A stretch of 64,000 nt of DNA from the NCBI GenBank assembly GCA_965603095.1, contig CBFDBQ010000002.1, positions 28,401-92,400 on the forward strand. The letters run 5' to 3'. A model generated the notes under the pieces. That model was not told the origin of the DNA, did no database searches, and worked only from the letters and a program-made list of their open reading frames with translations. A program made the position numbers and the translations under genes. This stretch comes from DAOVVL01 sp965603095 (lineage in GTDB: Bacteria; Pseudomonadota; Alphaproteobacteria; Rhodospirillales; Magnetovibrionaceae). Positions 16,913-25,448 of the stretch are shown in pieces (the stretch's first letter is position 1; each line of letters begins with the position of its first letter).

Positions 16913-17059
16913 TCATCCGTCCCGATGCTCATGACCATGCCCATGCGATGCGCTACGGGAAGGTTCAAGCCCACTACCTAGGGTGACGGCATACCCGCCG
17001 GCGAGCACGCCGATGACGAGCGTCGATAACACAGTGTGGTGAAGCATCTTTTTGATCAT
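16913..17059 (-). CDS. 48-residue exported or anchored His-rich peptide
   Basis: ATG at 17059. It starts MIKKMLHHTVLSTLVIGVLA, one hydrophobic segment good for a signal or anchor, and ends with a short tail rich in His and Gly (HGHGHEH). Its stop lies two bases before the cytochrome b561 ATG, so it is the first gene of a three-gene cytochrome unit. In known DHC/b561 loci the third gene is the heme protein SHP. This peptide has no CxxCH and is not SHP; a metal- or heme-handling accessory role is a guess. Confidence 0.55.
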   Translation of the reverse strand: MIKKMLHHTVLSTLVIGVLAGGYAVTLGSGLEPSRSASHGHGHEHRDG

Positions 17060-17205
17060 GGCCGGAGATTAGCAAAGGCCCAATGAACTCACCCTGAAGG
17101 TAAAGTTCAGGTGGGGTTCAGTTTTTTCATTTTTTTGTTGGTTTTGTTAAAATCAACGCCTAGCCGCTATTTCAAATAAGGATCAGCAGTAGAACAGATT
17201 AAATA

Positions 17206-17240
17206 ATGGGGAATCAGCATTTGATACGCTGATTCCCCAT
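17206..17240. repeat. Perfect 13-bp inverted repeat
   Basis: ATGGGGAATCAGC at 17206-17218 and GCTGATTCCCCAT at 17228-17240 around a 9-base loop. It stands alone between the cytochrome block and mrp. It may be a bidirectional terminator, although T-runs are weak on both sides, or a remnant end sequence. Confidence 0.65.
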
Positions 17241-17284
17241 CATGTAGTTAGTGGCTCGGTCAATCAGACCCGCCTTTATATTTG

Positions 17285-17323
17285 AAAGAACGCCACATAA
17301 GTGGCGGCGACCACTTGGTCGCT
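17285..17323 (+). repeat. Double-hairpin intergenic element, copy B
   Basis: AAAGAAC, hairpin 1 (GCCAC, loop ATAA, GTGGC), one G, hairpin 2 (GCGACC, loop ACTT, GGTCGC), T. Relative to copies A and C, hairpin 1 shows a compensated change (G-C to A-T). It is preceded by CCGCCTTTATATTTG, like the tail of the thyX terminator before copy A. Unlike the other copies, no plus-strand gene ends just before it. Confidence 0.75.
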
Positions 17324-17339
17324 GAATCAATAAAAAATG

Positions 17340-18479
17340 TTATTGCAGTATTCGTGGTGCGCTTGCGGCTTTGGCCTGTATTGCGTCTTCGGTCTTTTCC
17401 CAGATCCGTTTGGCAATGGCTTTAAATGCCACCGCATGTGCGCCATCGGGGTCGGAAACCACAACCGGGTTGCCACCATCTGATGTTTCCCTGATTTGGA
17501 TATCCAATGGGATTTCACCCAAAAACTCCATACCCACGGTTTCGGCTTCTTTCTTTGCGCCGCCATGGCTAAAGATATTGGTGTGCTCACCACAATGGGG
17601 GCAGGCAAAGTAGCTCATGTTTTCAATAATACCCAAAACCGGCACATCAACCTGACGGAACATGTTTAGTCCCTTGCGGGCATCAAGCAATGCAATGTCT
17701 TGTGGGGTTGAAACAATGATGGCCCCGGTCAACGGCACCTGTTGCGCCATGGTCAATTGCACATCACCAGTTCCTGGCGGCATATCAACAACCATTACGT
17801 CAAGTGTGCCCCAGTTAATGTCGCGCATCATTTGGATTAGTGCAGATTGAACCATTGGCCCACGCCAGACGACGGGGCTTTCTTCATCAACCAAAAAACC
17901 CATGGACATACATTTAACGCCGTGGCCTTCCATGGGGTCGAGGGTTTTTCCGTCCGATGATTGCGGCTCGCCAGATATTCCCAACATTCTGGGTTGCGAT
18001 GGGCCAAATATATCAGCGTCCAGCAGGCCAACTTTTAATCCTTGGGCTTTAAGCGCAAGGGCAAGGTTTACAGCGGTGGTTGATTTACCCACCCCACCTT
18101 TGCCTGATGCAACGGCTATGATTGATTTGGTGTCGGGTAGTAATGGTGCATCTTCAGCGGGTTCGCCGTGGGAATGCCCATGGTCGTGATTGTGATCATG
18201 TCCGGAATGACTGTGTCCGCCCGGTTCGTTCTCGGCTGTCAGCACAACTGTCGCTGAAAGAACGCCATCTAGGGCGTGGACAACTTTTTCCGCTTCTTTG
18301 CGTACGGGTTCAGCTTTTGCGCCTACCGAAGGGGGAACAACAACTGCCATTACAACATGGCCGTCTTGAACCTGTAGGCCCTGCACCATGCCCTTGGAAA
18401 CAATGCTTTCGTCTCCATCCATTACGCCTTCCAGCGCCTTTAAAACTTGGTCTTCAGATATCTGCGAAGCCTGCGTCAT
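17340..18479 (-). CDS. mrp: Mrp/NBP35-type Fe-S cluster carrier ATPase (ApbC)
   Basis: 379 residues. Residues 1-85 are a DUF59/MIP18-like domain. Residues about 90-108 are a His-rich insert with several HxH units (GHSHSGHDHNHDHGHSHG). The rest is the P-loop ATPase: deviant Walker A SGKGGVGKST, LLDADIFGPS, and the cluster-binding CPHC. It carries and transfers 4Fe-4S clusters in the cytosol. The His-rich linker may bind metal. Nearest neighbours are in the opposite direction or unrelated, so it is probably monocistronic. Confidence 0.92.
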   Translation of the reverse strand: MTQASQISEDQVLKALEGVMDGDESIVSKGMVQGLQVQDGHVVMAVVVPPSVGAKAEPVRKEAEKVVHALDGVLSATVVLTAENEPGGHSHSGHDHNHDHGHSHGEPAEDAPLLPDTKSIIAVASGKGGVGKSTTAVNLALALKAQGLKVGLLDADIFGPSQPRMLGISGEPQSSDGKTLDPMEGHGVKCMSMGFLVDEESPVVWRGPMVQSALIQMMRDINWGTLDVMVVDMPPGTGDVQLTMAQQVPLTGAIIVSTPQDIALLDARKGLNMFRQVDVPVLGIIENMSYFACPHCGEHTNIFSHGGAKKEAETVGMEFLGEIPLDIQIRETSDGGNPVVVSDPDGAHAVAFKAIAKRIWEKTEDAIQAKAASAPRILQ

Positions 18480-18679
18480 GTTGGTTTACTCCAATTGGGG
18501 GAATTAACAGTTTTAAATGGTTTAATTGGGGCGTCAATATGACCCCAAAACTATATCTCTTTGCGTTGCAAGGGGCCTTTGTGTGCCCTATAAGCGTCAC
18601 ATTCATAATGTATTCGCATCACATATAGGTAAATACATTAGATTTATCAAATATAAATAACGAATAATTTGTCCAACGG

Positions 18680-18707
18680 CTTGATTTTTTTACTTATACG
18701 CCCATTT
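18680..18707 (+). promoter_or_regulatory. Sigma-32-like promoter upstream of hflK
   Basis: CTTG at 18680-18683, 17 bases, then CCCATTT at 18701-18707, close to the RpoH consensus (CTTG, then C/T-rich ATNT box). It lies about 65 bases before the hflK start. Heat-shock control of hflKC would make sense for an FtsH regulator. The rest of 18480-18773 is AT-rich with no other clear site. Confidence 0.45.
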
Positions 18708-18773
18708 TTGCTGAGTAATTTTTTTAGTTTCACTGAATATATAGTAGCTAAACACAAGGAAGGAAAATACTGA

Positions 18774-19904
18774 ATGGCCTGGAAACCACAAGGCGGCGGC
18801 CCATGGGGCGGCGGAGGCGGAGGAAAAGATCCATGGGGTGGCGGCGGTAATGCCGGCGGCCCTGGTCAGCCTGATATTGAGGAAATGCTGCGCCGTTCGC
18901 AGGAAAAATTCAAAACCATGATGCCGGGTGGCATTGGCTCAGGTCGCGGCATAATGCTGGCGATTTTAGCCGCTGTTACCCTTTGGCTTGGTAGCGGTAT
19001 TTACCGCGTTGATTCAGGCCGCCAAGGAGTGGTTATGCTGTTTGGTGAATTCGTACAAACCACCATGCCGGGGCTACATTGGTATTTTCCAGCCCCCATA
19101 GGCAAAGTTTACACCCCTGATGTAGAACAGGTCAGGCGTGTTGATATCGGCTTTCGAAGCGCAGGCGACACTAACAGTATGTTTGGTAGCCGCGCCCCAT
19201 CAACTGAACGTGACGTGCTGGAAGAAAGCATGATGTTAACGGGCGATCAAAACATCGCCGACGTTGATTTTTCGGTTCAGTGGAAAGTAAAAGATGCGAG
19301 CCAGTTCCTGTTTAATATTCGCGACCAAGAAAACACCGTCAAGTTGGCATCAGAAAGCGCAATGCGCGAAGTGATCGGCCAAACTACATTACAAGAAGCA
19401 ATGACCAGTGGTCGTCAACAAGTAGCAGATAGCACTCGGCGCCTGTTGCAGGATATTTTAGATTCCTACAGCGCAGGCATTACCATTACCCAGGTGCAGT
19501 TGTTAAAAGTTGATCCACCGGAAAAAGTTATTGATGCCTTTAACGAAGTTCAGCGTGCGCGCCAAGATAAAGAGCGCAAGCAGAACGAGGCCGAAACTTA
19601 TCGTAATAAAATAATTCCAAATGCACGTGGTGAGTCTGAAAAGATGATTCAAGCTGCAACCGCTTATAAGGAGCGCGTGATCAAGGAAGCCGATGGTGAA
19701 GCAAAGCAGTTTTTATCTGTTTATGAAACCTACAAGGTGGCAAAAGACGTAACCACCCAACGTATGTATCTAGAAGCGATGGAAGAAGTTTTTAAAGGAT
19801 CATCGAAAGTGATTATTGATTCCAAAGCGAGCGGTTCCGGCGTGGTTCCATATTTACCGTTGCCAGAATTGCAGAAAAAGAACAATGGAGGTAATGCACA
19901 ATGA
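18774..19904 (+). CDS. hflK: HflK, SPFH-domain subunit of the FtsH regulator
   Basis: 376 residues. The N-terminal 35 residues are Gly/Trp/Pro-rich (PWGGGGGGKDPWGGGG). One membrane helix lies at about 60-80 (IMLAILAAVTLWLGSGIY), then the SPFH/band-7 domain (VMLFGEFVQTTMPGLHWYFP), a coiled-coil with RARQDKERKQNEAETYRNK, and the tail. With HflC it forms a periplasmic-side cage around FtsH. ATG at 18774 follows AAGGAAGG. Its stop overlaps the hflC ATG by four bases. Confidence 0.95.
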   Translation: MAWKPQGGGPWGGGGGGKDPWGGGGNAGGPGQPDIEEMLRRSQEKFKTMMPGGIGSGRGIMLAILAAVTLWLGSGIYRVDSGRQGVVMLFGEFVQTTMPGLHWYFPAPIGKVYTPDVEQVRRVDIGFRSAGDTNSMFGSRAPSTERDVLEESMMLTGDQNIADVDFSVQWKVKDASQFLFNIRDQENTVKLASESAMREVIGQTTLQEAMTSGRQQVADSTRRLLQDILDSYSAGITITQVQLLKVDPPEKVIDAFNEVQRARQDKERKQNEAETYRNKIIPNARGESEKMIQAATAYKERVIKEADGEAKQFLSVYETYKVAKDVTTQRMYLEAMEEVFKGSSKVIIDSKASGSGVVPYLPLPELQKKNNGGNAQ

Positions 19905-20785
19905 GTAGTCCCAAACTAATTATTCTGGGTGTTATTGTCGCAGCTATTGGCATCAGCCTTTCGTCCGCTTTGTTTACGGTTAGCCAAACCCAGCAAGCGA
20001 TTGTCATGCAGTTTGGCGACCCTAGGATTGTTATCCGCGACCCCGGCCTACATATAAAAGTTCCGTTCGTTCAAGATGCGGTTTTTTATGATAAACGTGT
20101 TCTTGATCTTGATCCACCAACCGAAGAAGTAATTTTGGCCGATCGCAAGCGCATCATGGTTGATGCCTTTGCCCGGTATAAAATTGTTGATCCTCTGCGC
20201 TTCTTTCAGGCGGTTCGCACCGAGGCCATATTTCGTGACCGTGTTGGCAAGATACTGAATTCAGGCGTTCGTAATGCGTTGGCCCGTTATCCGTTAATCG
20301 ATGTTTTGTCGGCAAAACGCGAAGAAATCATGGCTTCAATTACCAGCGTAATGACCGCTGATGCACAAAATTTTGGCATCGAAGTGGTTGACGTGCGTAT
20401 TGGCCGTACTGATTTGCCACCGGATATTTCAAGCAACGTTTATGAGCGTATGCGTTCCGAGCGTGAACGCGAAGCAAACCAGCTTCGTGCCGAAGGCGAA
20501 GAATTAAAAATCAAAATCGTTGCTGACGCCGACAAGCAAAAAACAATTTTGCTGGCAGATGCCAACCGAACCTCAAAAATTCTTGTGGGTGAGGGCGATG
20601 GCGAAAGAAACCGTATTCTGGGCGAAGCCTTTGGCCGGGATCCTGAATTTTTCGCATTCTATCGTTCGATGAAAGCTTATCGTTCTTCGCTTACTGGTAG
20701 CGATACCAGCATGGTTCTTTCCCCCGATAGCGACTTTTTCCGTTTTTTCGGGAATCAGCTAGGAAGACCCGGGGCTAAGCGTTAA
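19901..20785 (+). CDS. hflC: HflC, SPFH-domain subunit of the FtsH regulator
   Basis: 294 residues. One N-terminal membrane helix (LIILGVIVAAIGISLSSALF) is followed by the SPFH domain (QQAIVMQFGDPRIVIRDPGLHIKVPF, LDLDPPTEEVILADRKRIMVDAFARY) and the long helical region (ERMRSEREREANQLRAEGEE). ATG at 19901 overlaps the hflK stop (ATGA), so the pair is coupled. degP follows, giving the usual hflK-hflC-degP envelope quality-control cluster. Confidence 0.95.
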   Translation: MSSPKLIILGVIVAAIGISLSSALFTVSQTQQAIVMQFGDPRIVIRDPGLHIKVPFVQDAVFYDKRVLDLDPPTEEVILADRKRIMVDAFARYKIVDPLRFFQAVRTEAIFRDRVGKILNSGVRNALARYPLIDVLSAKREEIMASITSVMTADAQNFGIEVVDVRIGRTDLPPDISSNVYERMRSEREREANQLRAEGEELKIKIVADADKQKTILLADANRTSKILVGEGDGERNRILGEAFGRDPEFFAFYRSMKAYRSSLTGSDTSMVLSPDSDFFRFFGNQLGRPGAKR

Positions 20786-20806
20786 AGCAGCAACCTTTGT
20801 ACCATC

Positions 20807-20835
20807 TGCGGGCATGAATATTAATCATGCCTGCA
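20807..20835. other. 11-bp stem hairpin between hflC and degP
   Basis: TGCGGGCATGA, loop ATATTAA, TCATGCCTGCA (one G-U). It has no T-run, so it is not a standard terminator; it may be a processing or attenuation site in an hflKC-degP transcript. Confidence 0.45.
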
Positions 20836-20931
20836 GTTGGCCCGGGTTCTGCCATAATTATTCCTCATTTATGGTTATGATGATTAATAATCGGGTTATT
20901 TCCCCGCAATAATTATATTAAATATTTAAAA

Positions 20932-22437
20932 GTGAAAAAAATGAAAAAATATTCTCGCAACCTAAAATTATACATAATTGTATTGTTGGTTGGACTAATT
21001 TCTTTTTCAGGTATGGCCGTCTCCCCGCTACCTGCCCAAGCCAAAGCGGCACCGGAAAGTTTTGCAGAACTTGCAGGTAAGCTTCTTCCGGCGGTGGTGA
21101 ATATTTCAACCACGCAAGTAATTGAAAACCGTGCCCCACAGGAGATGCCACAGTTTCCTCCGGGTTCGCCGTTTGAGGATTTTTTCAAAGAATTTTTTGA
21201 TCGCAACCAACCAAATGGCCAACCAAATGGTCGCACGCAAAAACGTAGGGCAACATCGCTTGGTTCAGGGTTTATCATAGATTATAAATCTAACGGCGAC
21301 ACGTTCATCATTACCAACAACCACGTTGTTCAAGATGCCGACGAAGTAACCGCAATACTGCAAGACGACACCCGTCTAGAGGCAGAAATAGTTGGCCGTG
21401 ATGCCAAGACCGATTTGGCGGTATTAAAGGTAAAATCTCATAAAAAATTACCATCGGTTGGTTTTGGCAGTTCGGATACCGCCCGCGTTGGTGATTGGGT
21501 GCTTGCAATTGGCAATCCATTTGGGCTTGGCGGCACTGTAACCGCAGGTATTATTTCCGCCCGTGGACGCAATATCAATGCTGGTCCATATGATAACTTT
21601 ATTCAAACCGATGCATCTATTAACCGTGGAAATTCCGGTGGCCCAATGTTTAATATGAAGGGCGAAGTAATAGGAATTAACACTGCAATATTCTCGCCAT
21701 CTGGCGGTAGCGTCGGTATTGGGTTTGCAATTCCATCGGATGCAGCAAAGGTTATTATTGATCAACTAATTAATAGCGGTCAGGTTAGCCGCGGTTGGTT
21801 AGGTGTAAATATTCAGGAAGTAACCGACCCCATTGCCGAAGCATTAAACATGAAAAAATCTCTTGGTGCGCTGGTTTCAAACGTATCCGATGGTAGCCCT
21901 GCTGAAAAAGGTGGCATTAAACCGCGCGACGTAATTATTGAATTTGATGGCAAGGAAGTCAGCGAAATGCGCAGCCTTCCGCGTATGGTTGCCGCAACAG
22001 CCGTTAATAAAAAGGTCAAATTAAAAGTTTGGCGTGATGGCAAGGAAAAAACCCTTAGTTTAAAAATCGGCAAGCTTGACGAAAAAATTGTAGAAGCAAT
22101 GGTCAAGGATAAGGGTAAAGATACACATGTTGGCGAGCTCAATGTTTCTAAATTGGGCTTAACGCTTTCTGCTATTACCCCTGATTTGGCCGAACGGTTT
22201 AACATCCCTAGCGATACCAAAGGCGTTGTGGTTGTTGATACCGACCCTGATGGGTCGGGCGCAGAGGAACGAATTCGTCCCGGCGATATTATTCACGAGG
22301 TAAACCAGCAAAAGGTTTCCACGCCAAAAGATGTAAATAAAATTGTGAATAGTGTGGCTTCAAACAAAAAGAAAACGGTCTTGTTGCTGGTGGAAGGGCA
22401 ATCTGGCTTTAGGTTTATTGCCCCAAAGATTGATTAG
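20932..22437 (+). CDS. DegP/HtrA-type periplasmic serine protease (Do)
   Basis: 501 residues from GTG at 20932 (an ATG at 20941 is equally possible). The signal peptide is LYIIVLLVGLISFSGMAV with cleavage near QAKA. The trypsin-like domain has His131 (TNNHVVQDADE), Asp161 (KTDLAVLKV) and Ser235 (NRGNSGGPMFN). Two PDZ domains follow (about 280-370 and 405-495). It degrades or refolds misfolded envelope proteins. Downstream of hflKC, in the same direction. Confidence 0.93.
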   Translation: MKKMKKYSRNLKLYIIVLLVGLISFSGMAVSPLPAQAKAAPESFAELAGKLLPAVVNISTTQVIENRAPQEMPQFPPGSPFEDFFKEFFDRNQPNGQPNGRTQKRRATSLGSGFIIDYKSNGDTFIITNNHVVQDADEVTAILQDDTRLEAEIVGRDAKTDLAVLKVKSHKKLPSVGFGSSDTARVGDWVLAIGNPFGLGGTVTAGIISARGRNINAGPYDNFIQTDASINRGNSGGPMFNMKGEVIGINTAIFSPSGGSVGIGFAIPSDAAKVIIDQLINSGQVSRGWLGVNIQEVTDPIAEALNMKKSLGALVSNVSDGSPAEKGGIKPRDVIIEFDGKEVSEMRSLPRMVAATAVNKKVKLKVWRDGKEKTLSLKIGKLDEKIVEAMVKDKGKDTHVGELNVSKLGLTLSAITPDLAERFNIPSDTKGVVVVDTDPDGSGAEERIRPGDIIHEVNQQKVSTPKDVNKIVNSVASNKKKTVLLLVEGQSGFRFIAPKID

Positions 22438-22450
22438 GTAATTAATGGGT

Positions 22451-23467
22451 TTATTTGGCAAAGGCGAAATTATTTTTGCCTTTGCCTTTGACCTTGTACA
22501 TGGCCTCATCGGCAAGTTTTAATAAAATTTCCGGGCTTTTGTCATCGTCAGGGAATATGGATATGCCAATGCTGGCACCTATGGCGGCATCACCACTTCC
22601 CACGTTAATTGGCTGAGATAGCGTTTCAATTACTCTTTTTGCCACAATTTCAGCATTTTCACGGGCGTGAAGGTCGGGCAAAACCAGAACAAATTCATCG
22701 CCGCCAATTCGTGCCACGGTGTCGGTTTCACGGATGCATTTTAAAAGCCCCTCGGCAACAGCACATAGAAGCCTATCGCCAGCTTCGTGACCCATGGTGT
22801 CATTTACCGCCTTGAAACCATCAAGATCAATAAATGCCACGGCACAAAGCCTTTTTTCGCGATGCGAACGGTGAATTGAAACATCCAATCGGTCAAGCAT
22901 AAGTGCGCGATTTGGTAATTTTGTTAAATCGTCATGGCTTGCCATGTGGCGCATTTTTTCTTCGGCCTGCCTGCGAACCGATACTTCTTCCTGTAATTCG
23001 TAGGTTCTCTCTTCAACCCGCTGCTCAAGAGTATCGATTGATTTGCGTAGCGCAGAAACCGCATTGTTGCGCGCAGTTATATCGCGGACCTCAACCTTGT
23101 AGCTTAGATCTTTGCCAGCTCTAAGCTCGGTAAAACTTGCGTCAGCGTCAATTGCACCGCCGGTTGTATCAATAAACCGTACTGGCAATATATCATCGCT
23201 TTCAAGCAAGTCGTGAATTCCGGTAAGGATAAAATCTTTGTAATCATCGTGCAGAAATTCATAAAGAGATTTGCCCAAAATATCTTTGGCAGAATCTGCT
23301 TTCATAATTTTAATGCCCGATTGGTTCACATAGGTGATAATGCTATCTTTGTCGCAGACACATATAAAATTAAGAGAACTATTTACTAGCTTTCTAAGCA
23401 AGGCATCATCTAGGCCGTCTAGACCATCAACCGTATTGTCTTTTGCTATCTGTATTTTTTTGTCCAT
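22451..23467 (-). CDS. PAS-GGDEF diguanylate cyclase
   Basis: 338 residues. A PAS domain lies at about 25-140 (LNFICVCDKDSIITYVNQSGIKIM), then a short coiled coil (RVEERTYELQEEVSVRRQAEEKM) and the GGDEF domain (about 170-335). The active-site motif RIGGDEF is intact, and RETD five residues before it is an RxxD I-site for product inhibition. It should make cyclic-di-GMP in response to a PAS-sensed cue. No membrane segment, so it is cytosolic. It stands convergent to degP and behind serB. Confidence 0.92.
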   Translation of the reverse strand: MDKKIQIAKDNTVDGLDGLDDALLRKLVNSSLNFICVCDKDSIITYVNQSGIKIMKADSAKDILGKSLYEFLHDDYKDFILTGIHDLLESDDILPVRFIDTTGGAIDADASFTELRAGKDLSYKVEVRDITARNNAVSALRKSIDTLEQRVEERTYELQEEVSVRRQAEEKMRHMASHDDLTKLPNRALMLDRLDVSIHRSHREKRLCAVAFIDLDGFKAVNDTMGHEAGDRLLCAVAEGLLKCIRETDTVARIGGDEFVLVLPDLHARENAEIVAKRVIETLSQPINVGSGDAAIGASIGISIFPDDDKSPEILLKLADEAMYKVKGKGKNNFAFAK

Positions 23468-23482
23468 AATTTTAATGCGTCC

Positions 23483-24403
23483 TTATGACGCAAATTCTTC
23501 TATGCGGTAGCCCTGGGCAAATAACGCCCCGATTAAATCTGAATGATCAAGTCTGCCACTAGCAGCATCTGCGGCAATTGGGTGGGCGTGAAAAGCAATG
23601 CCAAGCCCCGCCGCGCCCAACATAGGAACATCGTTAGCGCCATCGCCAATGGAAAGGGTGTCGTCTAATGATAGTTTTTTCTTTGCTGTGCTTTCTAACA
23701 ATACTTTTAGCTTTGCATCTTTGCCCAGTATCGGTTCCATGACCTCACCCGTCAGCTTGCCGTTTTTTATGCCCAGCCTGTTGCCGTATGATTTATCAAA
23801 ACCAACCTCATCTCGAATTTTATCGGTAAAATAAGCAAACCCACCTGAAACTAAAATTGTATGGGCCCCATTTGCTTTCATTGTTTGGACAAGGGTTTTT
23901 GCCCCATTGGTTAATTTTACCCGCTTCATTGTTTTTTCCAGAGCATCTTCATCAAGACCTTTTAGCATTAATACTCTGGCCTTCACCGCTTCTTCAAAGC
24001 CCACTTCGCCCTGCATGGCGCGCTGGGTTATTTTGGCAATTTTATCTTTAAGTCCGGCAAAATCGGCCAGCTCATCAAGCGTTTCAGACGTTACTATTGT
24101 GGAATCCATATCGGCTATCAGAATTTTTTTTCTTCGCCCGGCAGTATTTCCTGCGATAACATCGATGGTTACTGGGCCTTTTTCATCAATTGCCGCGCGG
24201 GCCGATGCTACCGCTTGTTGGGCAGCAAGCCCGGAAAATGCTATATCACAGGCTTTAGATGGGGCTAGCCAGTCAGGAGGTGCGGTTTCTGCGCCCAAAT
24301 GGTTGAACGCATTTCTAACGCGCTGAACAATGGCGTCAGATATTTTAATTCGTCCAGGTGGTGCTATAATTGTTAAAACGAGGTCCATATTGTTAAAAGC
24401 CAT
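23483..24403 (-). CDS. serB: Phosphoserine phosphatase SerB
   Basis: 306 residues. The HAD motif I is IADMDSTIV; motif II is ILVSGGF; motif III/IV is LSIGDGANDVPML. An N-terminal ACT-like portion (about 1-80) precedes it. It makes the last step of serine synthesis in the cytosol. Start taken at the ATG at 24403; an ATG at 24388 (MDLVLTII) is possible and would remove the overlap with the divergent miaA gene. Neither has a good ribosome site. Confidence 0.93.
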   Translation of the reverse strand: MAFNNMDLVLTIIAPPGRIKISDAIVQRVRNAFNHLGAETAPPDWLAPSKACDIAFSGLAAQQAVASARAAIDEKGPVTIDVIAGNTAGRRKKILIADMDSTIVTSETLDELADFAGLKDKIAKITQRAMQGEVGFEEAVKARVLMLKGLDEDALEKTMKRVKLTNGAKTLVQTMKANGAHTILVSGGFAYFTDKIRDEVGFDKSYGNRLGIKNGKLTGEVMEPILGKDAKLKVLLESTAKKKLSLDDTLSIGDGANDVPMLGAAGLGIAFHAHPIAADAASGRLDHSDLIGALFAQGYRIEEFAS

Positions 24404-25355
24404 ACCAATAAAAAATTATAAAGCATTAATAATTGCTGGGCCTACGGCCAGCGGTAAATCATCCCTAGCATTGGATATAGCAGAAAAGTATCCATCTACC
24501 ATAATCAATGCTGATTCCCAGCAGGTCTATAAAGAGCTTTCAATTATTAGCGCAAGGCCAATAGCCGATGATGAGGCCCGTTGCCCGCATAAATTATTTG
24601 GCATCCTTTCAGCATCCGAGGTTTGCTCGGCCGGACGTTGGCTGGAGTTAGCAAAAATTGAAATTGAACAATCATTGGCAGGCGGCCGCATTCCCTTGTT
24701 GGTTGGTGGTACCGGGCTATACTTGAAAGCCCTAACCGAAGGGCTATCGCCAATTCCCGAAGTCGACCCCGATATTCGCCACAAATCCCGCGCCCTGTGG
24801 GATGGGGCAGATGAGGGTGAATTCATTGCCAAGTTGGCTGAAATTGACCCCATAAGTGCCGCAAGCATTGCACCGACCGATTCCCAGCGCCTGATAAGGG
24901 CTTATGAGGTATCACTTTCAACCGGCAGGCCATTTTCTGATTGGCGAAATGAACCAAAGAAGGCGGTTTTCCCACATATGGATTTTGCCACCATTCAGCT
25001 ATTGCCCGAACGCGACACCCTTTATGCCGCCATCAACGCCCGGTTCGATAAAATGGTGAATAGCGGCGCATTGGACGAGGTCAAAAACCTTTTAAAGCTG
25101 GGGCTAGACAGTGATTTACCGGCCATGAAGGCACTGGGCGTGCCCGAGCTGGCGGCCCATATCAGGGGTGAATTGAGCATAGAGGAGGCCATGGAAAAGG
25201 CCAAAACCGCATCTCGCAATTATGCCAAGCGCCAGCTTACCTGGGCGCGCCATCAAATGGGCGACGGGGTGTTGACGGTCGCGCAATATTCGGAAAGCTC
25301 AAGGGGTAAAATCTTTTCATTTATTGGCGAGTTTCTGTTGACCGAAAATCCCTAA
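24390..25355 (+). CDS. miaA: tRNA dimethylallyltransferase MiaA
   Basis: 321 residues from TTG at 24390, chosen because GAGG at 24379-24382 precedes it at good spacing; the longer open frame from 24330 has no site. P-loop IAGPTASGKSSLA, DSQQVYKELSIISARP, LVGGTGLYLKAL, and the C-terminal YAKRQLTWARHQ are typical. It prenylates A37 of tRNAs reading UNN codons. Its 5' end overlaps the 5' end of the divergent serB by about 14 bases, leaving no separate intergenic promoter space. Confidence 0.92.
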   Translation: MLKAIPIKNYKALIIAGPTASGKSSLALDIAEKYPSTIINADSQQVYKELSIISARPIADDEARCPHKLFGILSASEVCSAGRWLELAKIEIEQSLAGGRIPLLVGGTGLYLKALTEGLSPIPEVDPDIRHKSRALWDGADEGEFIAKLAEIDPISAASIAPTDSQRLIRAYEVSLSTGRPFSDWRNEPKKAVFPHMDFATIQLLPERDTLYAAINARFDKMVNSGALDEVKNLLKLGLDSDLPAMKALGVPELAAHIRGELSIEEAMEKAKTASRNYAKRQLTWARHQMGDGVLTVAQYSESSRGKIFSFIGEFLLTENP

Positions 25356-25379
25356 AGGGCTAGTTTGCGCGTCTTATCC

Positions 25380-25404
25380 GGGCCCGCCCCATGGGGTGTG
25401 GCCC
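25380..25404 (+). terminator. Nested GC hairpin between miaA and ilvB
   Basis: GGGCC at 25380-25384 pairs with GGCCC at 25400-25404, and the inner CCCC pairs with GGGG around an AT loop. After AATTGCG comes TTTTT. It may terminate miaA or act as an attenuator of ilvB; no leader peptide with Ile/Val/Leu codons was seen. Confidence 0.5.
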
Positions 25405-25448
25405 AATTGCGTTTTTAAGACAAAATGACCTATTTTAAGGAAAGAACC

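Noticed and set aside
25356..25448. Leader-peptide attenuator or riboswitch for the ilvBNC operon
   Set aside because: Only one GC hairpin is present; no short frame with Ile/Val/Leu codons and no alternative pairing could be found.
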